From an uncultured Kordia sp. (lineage in GTDB: Bacteria; Bacteroidota; Bacteroidia; Flavobacteriales; Flavobacteriaceae), in NCBI GenBank assembly GCA_913054565.1, contig CAJXHW010000030.1, positions 1 to 12,001 on the forward strand: DNA of 12,001 nucleotides, given 5' to 3'. The notes under the pieces are model-generated. The model was not told the DNA's origin. It made no database searches and was given only the letters and a program-made list of their open reading frames with translations. The position numbers were made by a program, and so were the translations under genes. Of this stretch, positions 1-7,531 are shown piece after piece; the first letter of the stretch is position 1, and each line of letters opens with the position of its first letter.

Positions 1-90
1 AATTTTATACAAATAATATATTTTTAACATGTATGTTTAGCTTATTTTGTAAGTATTTGTCTGTTTAAATGCCTGTTGTGTTTTACAACT

Positions 91-126
91 AAAAAAGCCT
101 CAATTGCGTACAATTGAGGCTTTTTA
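91..126 (-). terminator. Strong intrinsic terminator after sufD, probably bidirectional
   Basis: A perfect inverted repeat pairs GCCTCAATTG (97-106) with CAATTGAGGC (111-120) around the 4-nt loop CGTA. The stem is extended by the A-run at 92-96 and the T-run at 121-125, giving 15 pairs in all. Read on the minus strand, the GC-containing stem is followed by a T-run, as expected for Rho-independent termination 25 bp after the sufD stop. The symmetry gives the plus strand the same form, so it could also stop transcription arriving from the left. It marks the end of the suf operon. Confidence 0.93.
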
Positions 127-150
127 GGTTTTATTAATCTACTTAGAAAA

Positions 151-1479
151 CTACAAATCAAATCCTAAATCTACATTTAGTTTTTGAGCAATTAATTTGT
201 TAATTCTAGATTTTAACTCTGGTATACGAACACTTTCTAGTACCGTATTTGCAAAAGCATACATTAATAAGGCTTTAGCTTCCTTTTTAGGGATACCTCT
301 TTGTTGCATATAGAATAAAGCTTGATCGTCTAACTGACCAATTGTACATCCATGAGAGCATTTTACATCATCAGCAAAAATCTCTAATTGAGGTTTTGCA
401 TTCATCGTTGCTTTATCACTTACCAAAACATTATTGTTTTGTTGGTATGCGTTTGTTTTTTGTGCCTCTTTTTCTACAATAACTTTACCATTAAAAACTC
501 CTGTAGATTTATCAGCATAAATACCTTTATAATCTTGGTGACTTTCACAATTTGGTACCAAATGGTGTACCAATGTATGATGATCAACATGTTGTTTATC
601 TTCCAAAATAGTAATTCCTTTCAGGATAGAATCTACATGTTCTCCATTTTGATAAAAATTCAGGTTGTTTCTTACTATTTTTCCTCCAAAAGAGAACGTG
701 TGAACAGAACAAATTGTATCGCGCTCTTGGGCTACAAATGTATTGTCTATTATAGATGCAGAACTGTTATCATTCTGTATTTTATAATAATCAACATGAG
801 CTCTTTTTTCTGCAGAAATTTCAGTAACTACATTTGTCAATACTGGGTTTTCCGTTAAACTTTGGTGGCGCTCTAGAATTTGAACATGAGAATTTTCACC
901 AACAACAATTAAATTACGAGGTTGTAATAAGGCTGCAGTTGTGTTACCTGTAGCAAAATTTATAACCTGAATAGGTTTTACAACCTCAGTATTTTTAGGA
1001 ATATTAATAAAGGCGCCTTCATTTGCAAATGCAGTATTTAAAGCCGTCATATTGTCTTGCTTTGCCGTTTTATTGAAATAGTTTTCAATAACAGGTTTGT
1101 GCTTTGCGTTTGTTAAAGCAGAAGACAATAAACAAACATCTATACCATCATGTGTGGTTTCAGACAAAAACGAACTATATTTTCCATCGATAAAAATGAT
1201 TTTATATGAATCAATATCGTGGATAAAATACTTCTTGACATCTTTAAACTCTACTGTGTTTTCTTTTTGAGGAAAAACACTATAATCTTCCTTTAAGATT
1301 GAATTTAAGGACGTGTATTTCCAAGCCTCTAATTTCTTTGTTGGAAAGCCTAAATTTTCAAATTCTTTTAAAGCTTTTGTTCTAATTTCATGCACATCAG
1401 AATTGATATTCACGCCATTTTCAAAAGCTACATATGATGATAATAATTTTTCTTTTAACTCCATTGTTTCAGTCCTCAT
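151..1479 (-). CDS. sufD: SufD, Fe-S cluster assembly scaffold subunit
   Basis: SufD is the non-catalytic partner of SufB in the cytosolic SufBC2D complex, which assembles Fe-S clusters. The 442-residue protein has a variable helical N-terminus and a long beta-helix SufBD core. Its C-terminal KCSHGCTIG motif (His376) matches the conserved SHG segment of E. coli SufD whose His360 contributes to cluster assembly; it is followed by DDQALFYMQQRG and an AFA helix typical of the family. The gene starts 27 bp after sufC and ends just before the terminator. The longest start gives MRTETMELKEK; Met6 (start at 1464) may be the true start, because relatives as I recall them begin near MELKEKL, but the A-rich tract before Met1 also suits Bacteroidetes initiation. 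Confidence 0.95.
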   Translation of the reverse strand: MRTETMELKEKLLSSYVAFENGVNINSDVHEIRTKALKEFENLGFPTKKLEAWKYTSLNSILKEDYSVFPQKENTVEFKDVKKYFIHDIDSYKIIFIDGKYSSFLSETTHDGIDVCLLSSALTNAKHKPVIENYFNKTAKQDNMTALNTAFANEGAFINIPKNTEVVKPIQVINFATGNTTAALLQPRNLIVVGENSHVQILERHQSLTENPVLTNVVTEISAEKRAHVDYYKIQNDNSSASIIDNTFVAQERDTICSVHTFSFGGKIVRNNLNFYQNGEHVDSILKGITILEDKQHVDHHTLVHHLVPNCESHQDYKGIYADKSTGVFNGKVIVEKEAQKTNAYQQNNNVLVSDKATMNAKPQLEIFADDVKCSHGCTIGQLDDQALFYMQQRGIPKKEAKALLMYAFANTVLESVRIPELKSRINKLIAQKLNVDLGFDL

Positions 1480-1506
1480 TTTTTAGCAATAACTGCCGCA
1501 ATATTG

Positions 1507-2259
1507 TTATGCGTTAATTTCTTCTTTAATCCAGTCATACCCTTTTTCCTCTAACTCTAATGCTAAAGATGCATCACCTGTTTTAACAATTTTTCCATCG
1601 AATAAAACATGTACAAAATCTGGTTTAATATAATCTAACAAACGTTGGTAGTGCGTTATAATTACAACAGCATTATCAGCACTTTTAAGTTTATTAACAC
1701 CATTAGAAACAATACGTAAGGCATCAATATCTAAACCTGAATCTGTTTCATCTAAAATAGCTAGTTTTGGTTCTAACATTGCCATTTGAAAGATTTCATT
1801 ACGCTTTTTTTCTCCTCCTGAAAACCCTTCATTTAAAGAACGTGATAAAAACTTACGATCTATTTCTAACAATGTTGATTTTTCACGTATTTTTTGCAAC
1901 ATCTCTTTTGCAGGCATATTGTCTTTACCGTTAGCTTTACGAGACTCATTAATTGCTGTTTTAATAAAGTTTGTTACCGAAACTCCTGGGATTTCAACTG
2001 GATATTGAAATGATAAAAACACACCTTTATGTGCGCGTTCAGTAGGATCTAACTCTAATAAATCTTCGTTGTTTAAAGTAATATCTCCACTAGATACTTC
2101 ATATTCTTCTTTACCAGCGATTACAGATGACAATGTACTTTTTCCAGCTCCATTTGGCCCCATAATTGCATGAACCTCCCCTGCTTTTACTACTAAATTT
2201 ATTCCTTTAAGAATTTCTTTATCTTCAATACCTGCGTGTAAATTTTTTATTTCTAACAT
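1507..2259 (-). CDS. sufC: SufC, ABC-type ATPase of the SUF complex
   Basis: SufC is the soluble ATPase that dimerises on SufB-SufD and drives the conformational change needed for cluster assembly. It is not a transporter, and no membrane segment is present. The 250-residue protein shows a complete ABC domain: Walker A GPNGAGKST at 34-42, Q-loop Gln85 in FLSFQYP, signature FSGGEKKR at 146-153, Walker B LAILDE at 166-171 with catalytic Glu171, D-loop SGLD, and switch His203 in ITHYQR. FSGGEKKR and ETDSGLD are typical of SufC. Length is normal. The start lies 4 bp after the stop of the preceding lipoprotein gene, so translation is probably coupled. Confidence 0.97.
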   Translation of the reverse strand: MLEIKNLHAGIEDKEILKGINLVVKAGEVHAIMGPNGAGKSTLSSVIAGKEEYEVSSGDITLNNEDLLELDPTERAHKGVFLSFQYPVEIPGVSVTNFIKTAINESRKANGKDNMPAKEMLQKIREKSTLLEIDRKFLSRSLNEGFSGGEKKRNEIFQMAMLEPKLAILDETDSGLDIDALRIVSNGVNKLKSADNAVVIITHYQRLLDYIKPDFVHVLFDGKIVKTGDASLALELEEKGYDWIKEEINA

Positions 2260-2263
2260 CTTC

Positions 2264-2614
2264 TTATTTTCCTAGTGTTATAACATCTTTTTTTTCTGGG
2301 TCTGGCTTGGTCACTTTTAGTATTTCTACAATTCTGACATTATTAGGCCACCCCTCTTCCTCTTCGGATTTTGGAATTATCTCCCCTTTTATTTCTACCG
2401 GAACCATGTCTGTAGCTAACTCTTTATAAGCTACTACTTGCTTGTTTAGTTCCATTGAATTTTCATCTAAAATAACACCATACACTTCAGCAGGTGTTTG
2501 TAAAATTGCAGCGTCTGCGTAATATAAATATAAGCCTTTTAACACTACTGTTTCCTCATTAGTTTTACAAGCTGTTACTGCAATTATACAAAGTATCAAA
2601 ATTAATTTTCTCAT
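2264..2614 (-). CDS. Small lipoprotein with NlpE C-terminal OB-like domain, within the suf operon
   Basis: This 116-residue protein begins MRKLILILCIIAVTAC, a short basic start plus hydrophobic core ending in a good lipobox (VTAC, Cys16), so it should be a lipoprotein of about 100 mature residues. The mature part opens with LKGLYLYYADAA (25-36) and continues with VPVEIKGEI (71-79), an acidic SEEEEGWP segment, and RIVEILKV (94-101). From memory this follows the C-terminal OB domain of E. coli NlpE (LRGMYFYMADAA... PVLLSVEGHF). No cysteine remains after Cys16, so the disulfide chemistry of E. coli NlpE is not possible. The gene sits 11 bp after sufB and 4 bp before sufC, so it is co-transcribed with cytosolic SUF genes although its product is exported. 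Function unknown; the NlpE resemblance is moderately supported. Confidence 0.85.
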   Translation of the reverse strand: MRKLILILCIIAVTACKTNEETVVLKGLYLYYADAAILQTPAEVYGVILDENSMELNKQVVAYKELATDMVPVEIKGEIIPKSEEEEGWPNNVRIVEILKVTKPDPEKKDVITLGK

Positions 2615-2625
2615 TGCTTAATCTA

Positions 2626-4074
2626 TTATCCTACAGACCCTTCTAAACTTATTTCCAATAATTTTTGAGCTTCAACAGCAAATTCCATTGGTAATTTATT
2701 TAGTACATCTTTACTAAATCCGTTTACAATTAATGCAATTGCTTTTTCAGTATCTATACCACGTTGGTTACAATAGAATATTTGATCTTCACCAATTTTA
2801 CTTGTTGTAGCTTCATGCTCTATTTGAGCTGTGTTATTTTTAGCTTCAATATATGGGAAGGTGTGTGCACCACACTCGTTGCCCATTAATAACGAATCAC
2901 ATTGTGAAAAATTTCTAGCATTTGCTGCTCGAGGGCCTATTTGCACTAATCCTCTGTATGAGTTTTGTGATTTCCCTGCTGAAATTCCTTTAGATATAAT
3001 AGTACTCTTTGTATTTTTTCCTAAATGAATCATTTTAGTTCCTGTATCTGCTTGCTGATGATTATTAGTTACAGCAATTGAGTAAAACTCTCCTACAGAA
3101 TTATTTCCTTTTAAAATGCACGATGGGTATTTCCATGTTACTGCACTTCCTGTTTCAACTTGTGTCCAAGAAATTTTTGCATTCTTTTCACACAAACCTC
3201 TTTTTGTTACAAAATTAAATACCCCACCTTTTCCTTCAGCGTTTCCTGGATACCAATTTTGAACAGTTGAATATTTAATTTCTGCGTCATCTAATGCAAT
3301 CAACTCAACAACAGCAGCGTGTAATTGATTTTCATCTCTACTTGGTGCTGTACACCCTTCTAGGTAACTTACGTAAGATCCTTCATCAGCAATTAACAAC
3401 GTACGTTCAAACTGACCAGTACCTGCTTGATTGATTCTAAAATATGTTGATAATTCCATCGGGCATTTTACTCCTTTTGGAATGTAACAGAATGATCCAT
3501 CACTAAACACAGCAGAATTTAAAGCTGCATAGAAATTGTCTTTTTGTGGAACAATTGTTCCTAGATATTTTCTAACTAATTCTGGATGTTCTTGAATTGC
3601 CTCAGAAATAGGCATAAAAATAATTCCTTTTTCAGATAATGTATCTTGAAAAGTAGTCGCAACAGAAACAGAATCAACAACAATGTCCATTGCTATATTA
3701 TTCATTTTTTTCTGTTCATCTAAAGAAATACCAAGCTTTTTATACATGGCTAGTAAATCCGGATCTACATCATCCAAAGTTTTATTAGGATCAATAGACT
3801 TTGGTGCTGAATAATAAGCTATGGCCTGAAAATCAGGTTTCTCATAGTTGACGTTTGCCCATTCTGGCTCCTCCATTTCTTGCCATAATCTAAAAGCTTC
3901 CAAACGCCATTCGGTCATCCACTCTGGCTCGTCCTTCTTTTTAGAAATTGCACGTACAATATCTTCATTTAAACCAATAGGAAATGTTTCTGATTCAATA
4001 TCAGTGTAAAATCCGTATTCGTATTCTTTATCTTTTAATTCTCTTTCTAAATCGTCTTCGGTATACTTGCTCAT
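2626..4074 (-). CDS. sufB: SufB, Fe-S cluster assembly scaffold
   Basis: SufB is the main scaffold on which the SUF system builds a nascent Fe-S cluster, working with SufC and SufD in the cytosol and taking sulfur from a cysteine desulfurase. The 482-residue length is usual. Residues known to matter in E. coli SufB are present at a constant offset of 13: Cys241 in YLEGCTAP (E. coli Cys254, sulfur entry), Cys392 in SQCDSLLMG (Cys405), and His420-Glu421 in IEHEATTS (His433-Glu434). The C-terminus PMEFAVEAQKLLEISLEGSVG is highly family-like. The gene starts 18 bp after the A-type carrier gene and is followed by a lipoprotein gene rather than directly by sufC. Confidence 0.97.
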   Translation of the reverse strand: MSKYTEDDLERELKDKEYEYGFYTDIESETFPIGLNEDIVRAISKKKDEPEWMTEWRLEAFRLWQEMEEPEWANVNYEKPDFQAIAYYSAPKSIDPNKTLDDVDPDLLAMYKKLGISLDEQKKMNNIAMDIVVDSVSVATTFQDTLSEKGIIFMPISEAIQEHPELVRKYLGTIVPQKDNFYAALNSAVFSDGSFCYIPKGVKCPMELSTYFRINQAGTGQFERTLLIADEGSYVSYLEGCTAPSRDENQLHAAVVELIALDDAEIKYSTVQNWYPGNAEGKGGVFNFVTKRGLCEKNAKISWTQVETGSAVTWKYPSCILKGNNSVGEFYSIAVTNNHQQADTGTKMIHLGKNTKSTIISKGISAGKSQNSYRGLVQIGPRAANARNFSQCDSLLMGNECGAHTFPYIEAKNNTAQIEHEATTSKIGEDQIFYCNQRGIDTEKAIALIVNGFSKDVLNKLPMEFAVEAQKLLEISLEGSVG

Positions 4075-4092
4075 CTTCTCGATTTATTTGAA

Positions 4093-4422
4093 TTATAGTG
4101 AGAAACTTTCGCCACACCCACAAGTTCTGTTGGCGTTAGGGTTGTTAAACACAAATCCTTTACCGTTCAAACCTCCTGAATATTCTAAGACGGTTCCTAC
4201 TAGGTATAAAAAACTTTTTTTATCTACGATAACTTTAATGTCATTGTCTTCAAACACTTTATCGTTCTCTTCTTTTTCTTTGTCAAAAGTCAAATCATAT
4301 GAAAGCCCTGAACATCCACCGCTTTTCACACCAACTCTTACGTAATCATTTGCAGCATTAAATCCGTCTTCTTCCATTAAGGAAACGACTTTCTTTTTTG
4401 CTGACTCTGAGACTTTTATCAT
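4093..4422 (-). CDS. sufA: A-type Fe-S carrier protein (SufA/IscA/ErpA family)
   Basis: A-type carriers receive Fe-S clusters from the scaffold and pass them to apo-proteins in the cytosol. The 109-residue protein is a single HesB/IscA domain with the three invariant cysteines: Cys37 in SGGCSGLSY, and Cys101 and Cys103 in the C-terminal CGCGESF. FNNPNANRTCGCG is characteristic of the family. It is the first gene of the suf operon, 30 nt below the -7 element of a consensus promoter. I use sufA because of the context; iscA or erpA would be equally valid by sequence alone. Confidence 0.95.
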   Translation of the reverse strand: MIKVSESAKKKVVSLMEEDGFNAANDYVRVGVKSGGCSGLSYDLTFDKEKEENDKVFEDNDIKVIVDKKSFLYLVGTVLEYSGGLNGKGFVFNNPNANRTCGCGESFSL

Positions 4423-4451
4423 TTTAAATTAGATTATTTCTAAATAGACTG

Positions 4452-4482
4452 CAAATATATAGTAAATATCTATTTACGTCAA
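4452..4482 (-). promoter_or_regulatory. Bacteroidetes-type sigma-A promoter of the suf operon
   Basis: On the minus strand a TATATTTG (4452-4459), an exact match to the Bacteroidetes -7 consensus TAnnTTTG, lies exactly 20 nt below a TTG (4480-4482), the -33 element; the accepted spacing is about 17-23 nt. Transcription should start about 5 nt further on, near 4445-4448, leaving a leader of roughly 25 nt before sufA. This is the best promoter in the window and makes suf an independent unit despite lying only 122 bp below thiF. Confidence 0.8.
4462..4477. promoter_or_regulatory. Perfect 7+7 palindrome in the suf promoter spacer, likely operator
   Basis: GTAAATATCTATTTAC is a perfect inverted repeat, GTAAATA and TATTTAC separated by TC, placed entirely between the -33 and -7 elements of the suf promoter. 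A dimeric repressor bound here would cover the promoter. The regulator is unknown: no regulator gene lies in the window, and the sequence does not match the Fur box or the IscR sites I recall. AT-richness raises the chance of coincidence, but the position and 7-bp arms favour a real site. Confidence 0.5.
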
Positions 4483-4544
4483 TCAATTTCGTTTATAATT
4501 TTGTCTGTTACCAAACCTAATACTTACAATAGGCTCTGGAAACT

Positions 4545-5606
4545 TTAATTAACACTAACACCATCTTTTAAATTTAGCAATTGTTTAGCAAACCCTTTTT
4601 CTTTTAATAACTCAATAGCCGTCTTACTACGTGCACCCTTTTTACAATACACTACTAATTTTTTGTCTTGAGATATTTCTGAGAATCGTATAGCTAATTG
4701 CCCTAACGGAATATGCTGTCCTCCAATATGGTATTGATCACGCTCAAAATTTTCCCTAACATCTAATAAATTATACTGTTCAGAGCTCTTTGCTAACTCA
4801 GAGTGTGTGATTTCCGTAGCACTTTTTCGCATTCCACAGAAAAACTCATAATCAGAAGCTAATGCTGTTATTTCAATCTTGTTATTCTTTTCAAAACTAA
4901 ATATGAATTGCTGATGTGTTAGAGCGTTATATGTTAGTAGTTTACCAGATAAAACGTTACCTATACCACATATTAACTTTATAACTTCATTAGCTTGTAG
5001 TGCACCTATAATTCCTGGTAATACTCCTAAAACGCCAATTTCAGTGCAATTTGGCACATCTGATGCTTTTGGCGAATTTGGATATAAACACCTATACGTT
5101 GGGCCATTTTTATAATTTAATACGGATACTTGCCCTTCAAATTTAAATATTGACCCAAATACAACGGGTTTATTAGTTAATACCGCTGCATCATTTACTA
5201 AATATCGTGTTGGAAAATTATCGCTACCATCAACCACAATATCATATTTAGAAAACAACTCAACAGCAATTTCTGAAGTTAATTTTTGAAGGTGAATTTC
5301 AAAAATGATATACGGATTTAAATCTCTTAATTTATTCGCAGCAACCTCAGCTTTATATTTTCCAATATCACTATGAGTATATAAAATCTGACGCTGTAAA
5401 TTACTTTGGTCTATCGTATCATGATCAATAACACCAATATTACCTACTCCAGCTGCTGCCAAATATTGTAATATGGGACAACCTAAACCTCCAGCCCCAA
5501 TGACTAAAACTTTAGCTTGCTTTAATTTTAACTGACCTGATTCTCCAATTTCATCTAAAATAAGATGACGGTTGTATTGCTTATTTTCTTCTAATGACAA
5601 AGACAT
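4545..5606 (-). CDS. thiF: ThiF/MoeB-type adenylyltransferase fused to a rhodanese domain
   Basis: This enzyme should adenylate the C-terminal glycine of ThiS and help convert it to the thiocarboxylate for thiazole synthesis. The N-terminal E1 domain (about 10-250) has the ATP loop GAGGLG (37-42), SNLQRQILY with Asn69 and Arg72, DGSDN with Asp129, and Cys187 in PNCTEIGVLG, at the place of the E1 cysteine. The C-terminal rhodanese domain (about 265-353) has the active loop CKKGARS with Cys321. The layout resembles eukaryotic Uba4/MOCS3, and the rhodanese could stand in for ThiI as persulfide donor. The two CxxC zinc motifs each keep only one cysteine (T170-x-x-C173, E254-x-x-C257). It is the last thi gene, 39 bp after thiH. 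A role as MoeB is less likely given the operon. Confidence 0.88.
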   Translation of the reverse strand: MSLSLEENKQYNRHLILDEIGESGQLKLKQAKVLVIGAGGLGCPILQYLAAAGVGNIGVIDHDTIDQSNLQRQILYTHSDIGKYKAEVAANKLRDLNPYIIFEIHLQKLTSEIAVELFSKYDIVVDGSDNFPTRYLVNDAAVLTNKPVVFGSIFKFEGQVSVLNYKNGPTYRCLYPNSPKASDVPNCTEIGVLGVLPGIIGALQANEVIKLICGIGNVLSGKLLTYNALTHQQFIFSFEKNNKIEITALASDYEFFCGMRKSATEITHSELAKSSEQYNLLDVRENFERDQYHIGGQHIPLGQLAIRFSEISQDKKLVVYCKKGARSKTAIELLKEKGFAKQLLNLKDGVSVN

Positions 5607-5645
5607 TATTTACTTATCTATTTTTGTTAAATAACACTTAGTGTC

Positions 5646-6758
5646 TTATTTCCAATTATTTGACCAATCTTTCCAGACCACTTCTAAGCCTTTTGTTTTT
5701 AACATTAATGCCACCTCTTCTGTTGAACGTTCATCAGAAATTTCAAACTGTTCTAGCGATTCTGGTTCTACGGCATAACCTCCAGGATTTGTTTTTGATT
5801 CAGCACTAATAGATGTTATTCCTAAATTCACCACATTATTTCTAAACACTTCACTCTCTCGTGTAGACAATGACAACTCAACATCTTCATCTAACAATCT
5901 GAACGCACAAATTAATTGTACCAAGTCTGGATCTGTCATTTCTACTTTTGGTTCTAAACCACCAGAATGTGGCCGTAATCTTGGAAATGAGATGGAATAT
6001 TTTGTTTTCCAATAGGTTTTCTGTAAATACTTCAAATGCAATGCGGTAAAAAAACTATCTGCACGCCAATCTTCTAATCCAAATAACGCACCTAATCCTA
6101 TTTTATGCACTCCTGCTTTACCTAAACGATCTGGGGTATCTAATCTGAAATCAAAATTAGACTTTTTTCCTTTTGGGTGATGCTTTTTATATTCTGCTCT
6201 ATGATAAGTTTCTTGGTATACTAAAACTGCATATAGGCCATTATCAATCAACTCCTCGTATTCATTTTGATGCAACGGCTGCACTTCAATAGTAATATTT
6301 GAAAAATAAGAACGTATCAATTGTATAGCGTTATTAATATATGCTACCCCAACTGTTTTATTAGCTTCTCCAGTTACTAACAATATATGATTGTAACCTT
6401 TTGCTTTCAAGTATTCAACCTCTTTTAAAATTTCAGAGTCAGATAAAGTTCTTCGTGGAATTTTATTTGTCATACTAAAACCACAATAGGTACATATATT
6501 CTGACACTCATTACTCAAATACATTGGTGCATACATTTGGATAGTATTCCCAAAACGTTTCTTGGTTAATTGCTTACTTAGCTGTGCCATTTGCTCTAGA
6601 TGAGGTTTTGCAGCTGGTGAAATTAACGCTTTAAAATCTTCTAAATCACGTTTTAAATTTCCTAGCGCCCTTAAAACATCAGCTTCTGTTTTAGAAAAAA
6701 TACTTTCCAGGGTGTCATCCCAACTATACGAATCAAATATCTCTTTAAAATTACTCAT
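5646..6758 (-). CDS. thiH: ThiH, tyrosine lyase (2-iminoacetate synthase)
   Basis: ThiH is a radical-SAM enzyme that cleaves tyrosine to dehydroglycine (2-iminoacetate) and p-cresol; dehydroglycine is then used by ThiG. The 370-residue protein is close to the E. coli length. The [4Fe-4S] motif CxxxCxxC is at Cys85, Cys89 and Cys92 in SNECQNICTYCGFS, followed by the GFS aromatic position typical of this branch. The central ALFGLEDWRAD and the SFPRLRPHSGG segment, and the C-terminal LSTRESEVFRNN, are family signatures. Presence of ThiH and absence of ThiO in this operon means the iminoacetate comes from tyrosine, not from glycine oxidation. It starts 6 bp after thiG and depends on Fe-S cluster supply. 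Confidence 0.96.
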   Translation of the reverse strand: MSNFKEIFDSYSWDDTLESIFSKTEADVLRALGNLKRDLEDFKALISPAAKPHLEQMAQLSKQLTKKRFGNTIQMYAPMYLSNECQNICTYCGFSMTNKIPRRTLSDSEILKEVEYLKAKGYNHILLVTGEANKTVGVAYINNAIQLIRSYFSNITIEVQPLHQNEYEELIDNGLYAVLVYQETYHRAEYKKHHPKGKKSNFDFRLDTPDRLGKAGVHKIGLGALFGLEDWRADSFFTALHLKYLQKTYWKTKYSISFPRLRPHSGGLEPKVEMTDPDLVQLICAFRLLDEDVELSLSTRESEVFRNNVVNLGITSISAESKTNPGGYAVEPESLEQFEISDERSTEEVALMLKTKGLEVVWKDWSNNWK

Positions 6759-6764
6759 TATTGG

Positions 6765-7529
6765 TTAGTTCAAAAATGATGTTAACGGACTACTAGCCTC
6801 TGCATTTTTATGAAGCACTGGCGCTAACTTAGATTCATAAGCAAGTCGCCCTGCCTCTACTGCCATTTTAAAAGCTTTCGCCATTTCTACCGGGTGTTGA
6901 GATACCGCAATAGCAGTATTTACCAATACTGCATCTGCTCCTAACTCCATAGCATAAGCCGCATGTGATGGCGCACCAATACCAGCATCTACAATTACAG
7001 GCACATTACTTTGGTCTAATATAATTTCTAAAAAATCTTGTGTTTTCAATCCTTTATTACTGCCAATTGGTGAACCTAAAGGCATTACACATTGTACACC
7101 CACATCCTCTAAACGTTTACACAATACCGGATCTGCATGAATATATGGCATGACCACAAAACCTAGTTTCACCAATTTTTCTGCCGCCTTTAAGGTTTCA
7201 ATAGGATCTGGCAATAAATATTTCGGATCAGGATGAATTTCTAATTTAATCCAATTAGTCTCTAGAGCTTCACGAGATAATTGAGCTGCAAACACAGCTT
7301 CTTTAGCATCTCGAACACCAGATGTGTTTGGTAATAAATTGATTCTTGGATGATTTAAATGAACTAATATATCGTCCTGTTCATCTTGAACATCAACACG
7401 TTTTAGTGCTACTGTAATCAGCTCACTTTCTGAAGCTAGCAATGCTTCTTTCATTAATTTAGATGAACTAAACTTCCCTGTTCCTGTAAACAATCTTGAG
7501 TTAAACTCTTTATCTGCTATTTGTAACAT
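6765..7529 (-). CDS. thiG: ThiG, thiazole synthase
   Basis: ThiG condenses 1-deoxy-D-xylulose 5-phosphate, dehydroglycine and the sulfur of ThiS thiocarboxylate into the thiazole phosphate of thiamine. The 254-residue protein is a TIM barrel. Lys95 in NWIKLEIHPD matches the lysine that forms the imine with deoxyxylulose phosphate. Other signatures are FTGTGKF near the N-terminus, LLPNTSG (65-71), CVMPLGSPIGSNKG and the phosphate-binding VDAGIGAPSHAAYAMELGAD. It lies 2 bp after thiE and 6 bp before thiH, giving the usual ThiG-ThiH pairing, whose products form a complex in E. coli. Confidence 0.97.
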   Translation of the reverse strand: MLQIADKEFNSRLFTGTGKFSSSKLMKEALLASESELITVALKRVDVQDEQDDILVHLNHPRINLLPNTSGVRDAKEAVFAAQLSREALETNWIKLEIHPDPKYLLPDPIETLKAAEKLVKLGFVVMPYIHADPVLCKRLEDVGVQCVMPLGSPIGSNKGLKTQDFLEIILDQSNVPVIVDAGIGAPSHAAYAMELGADAVLVNTAIAVSQHPVEMAKAFKMAVEAGRLAYESKLAPVLHKNAEASSPLTSFLN

Positions 7530-7531
7530 TT

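Noticed and set aside
75..89. GTTGT-5 nt-ACAAC inverted repeat beside the sufD terminator
   Set aside because: It is a 5-bp stem with no T-run and no neighbouring gene to explain; the adjacent terminator accounts for the region.
388..858. 156-codon plus-strand open frame
   Set aside because: It is antisense to sufD, has a low-complexity, cysteine- and isoleucine-rich product, and has no family features; it is a shadow of a well-supported gene.
2831..3028. Short plus-strand open frame opposite sufB
   Set aside because: It is fully antisense to highly conserved SufB coding sequence and shows no protein motif or promoter.
4067..4345. 92-codon plus-strand open frame opposite the A-type carrier gene
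   Set aside because: It is antisense to the invariant cysteine-containing coding sequence and has a proline/serine-rich product of no recognisable family.
5634..5644. ACACTTAGTGT palindrome between thiH and thiF
   Set aside because: The 5-bp arms are short, no promoter elements are nearby, and such repeats are common by chance.
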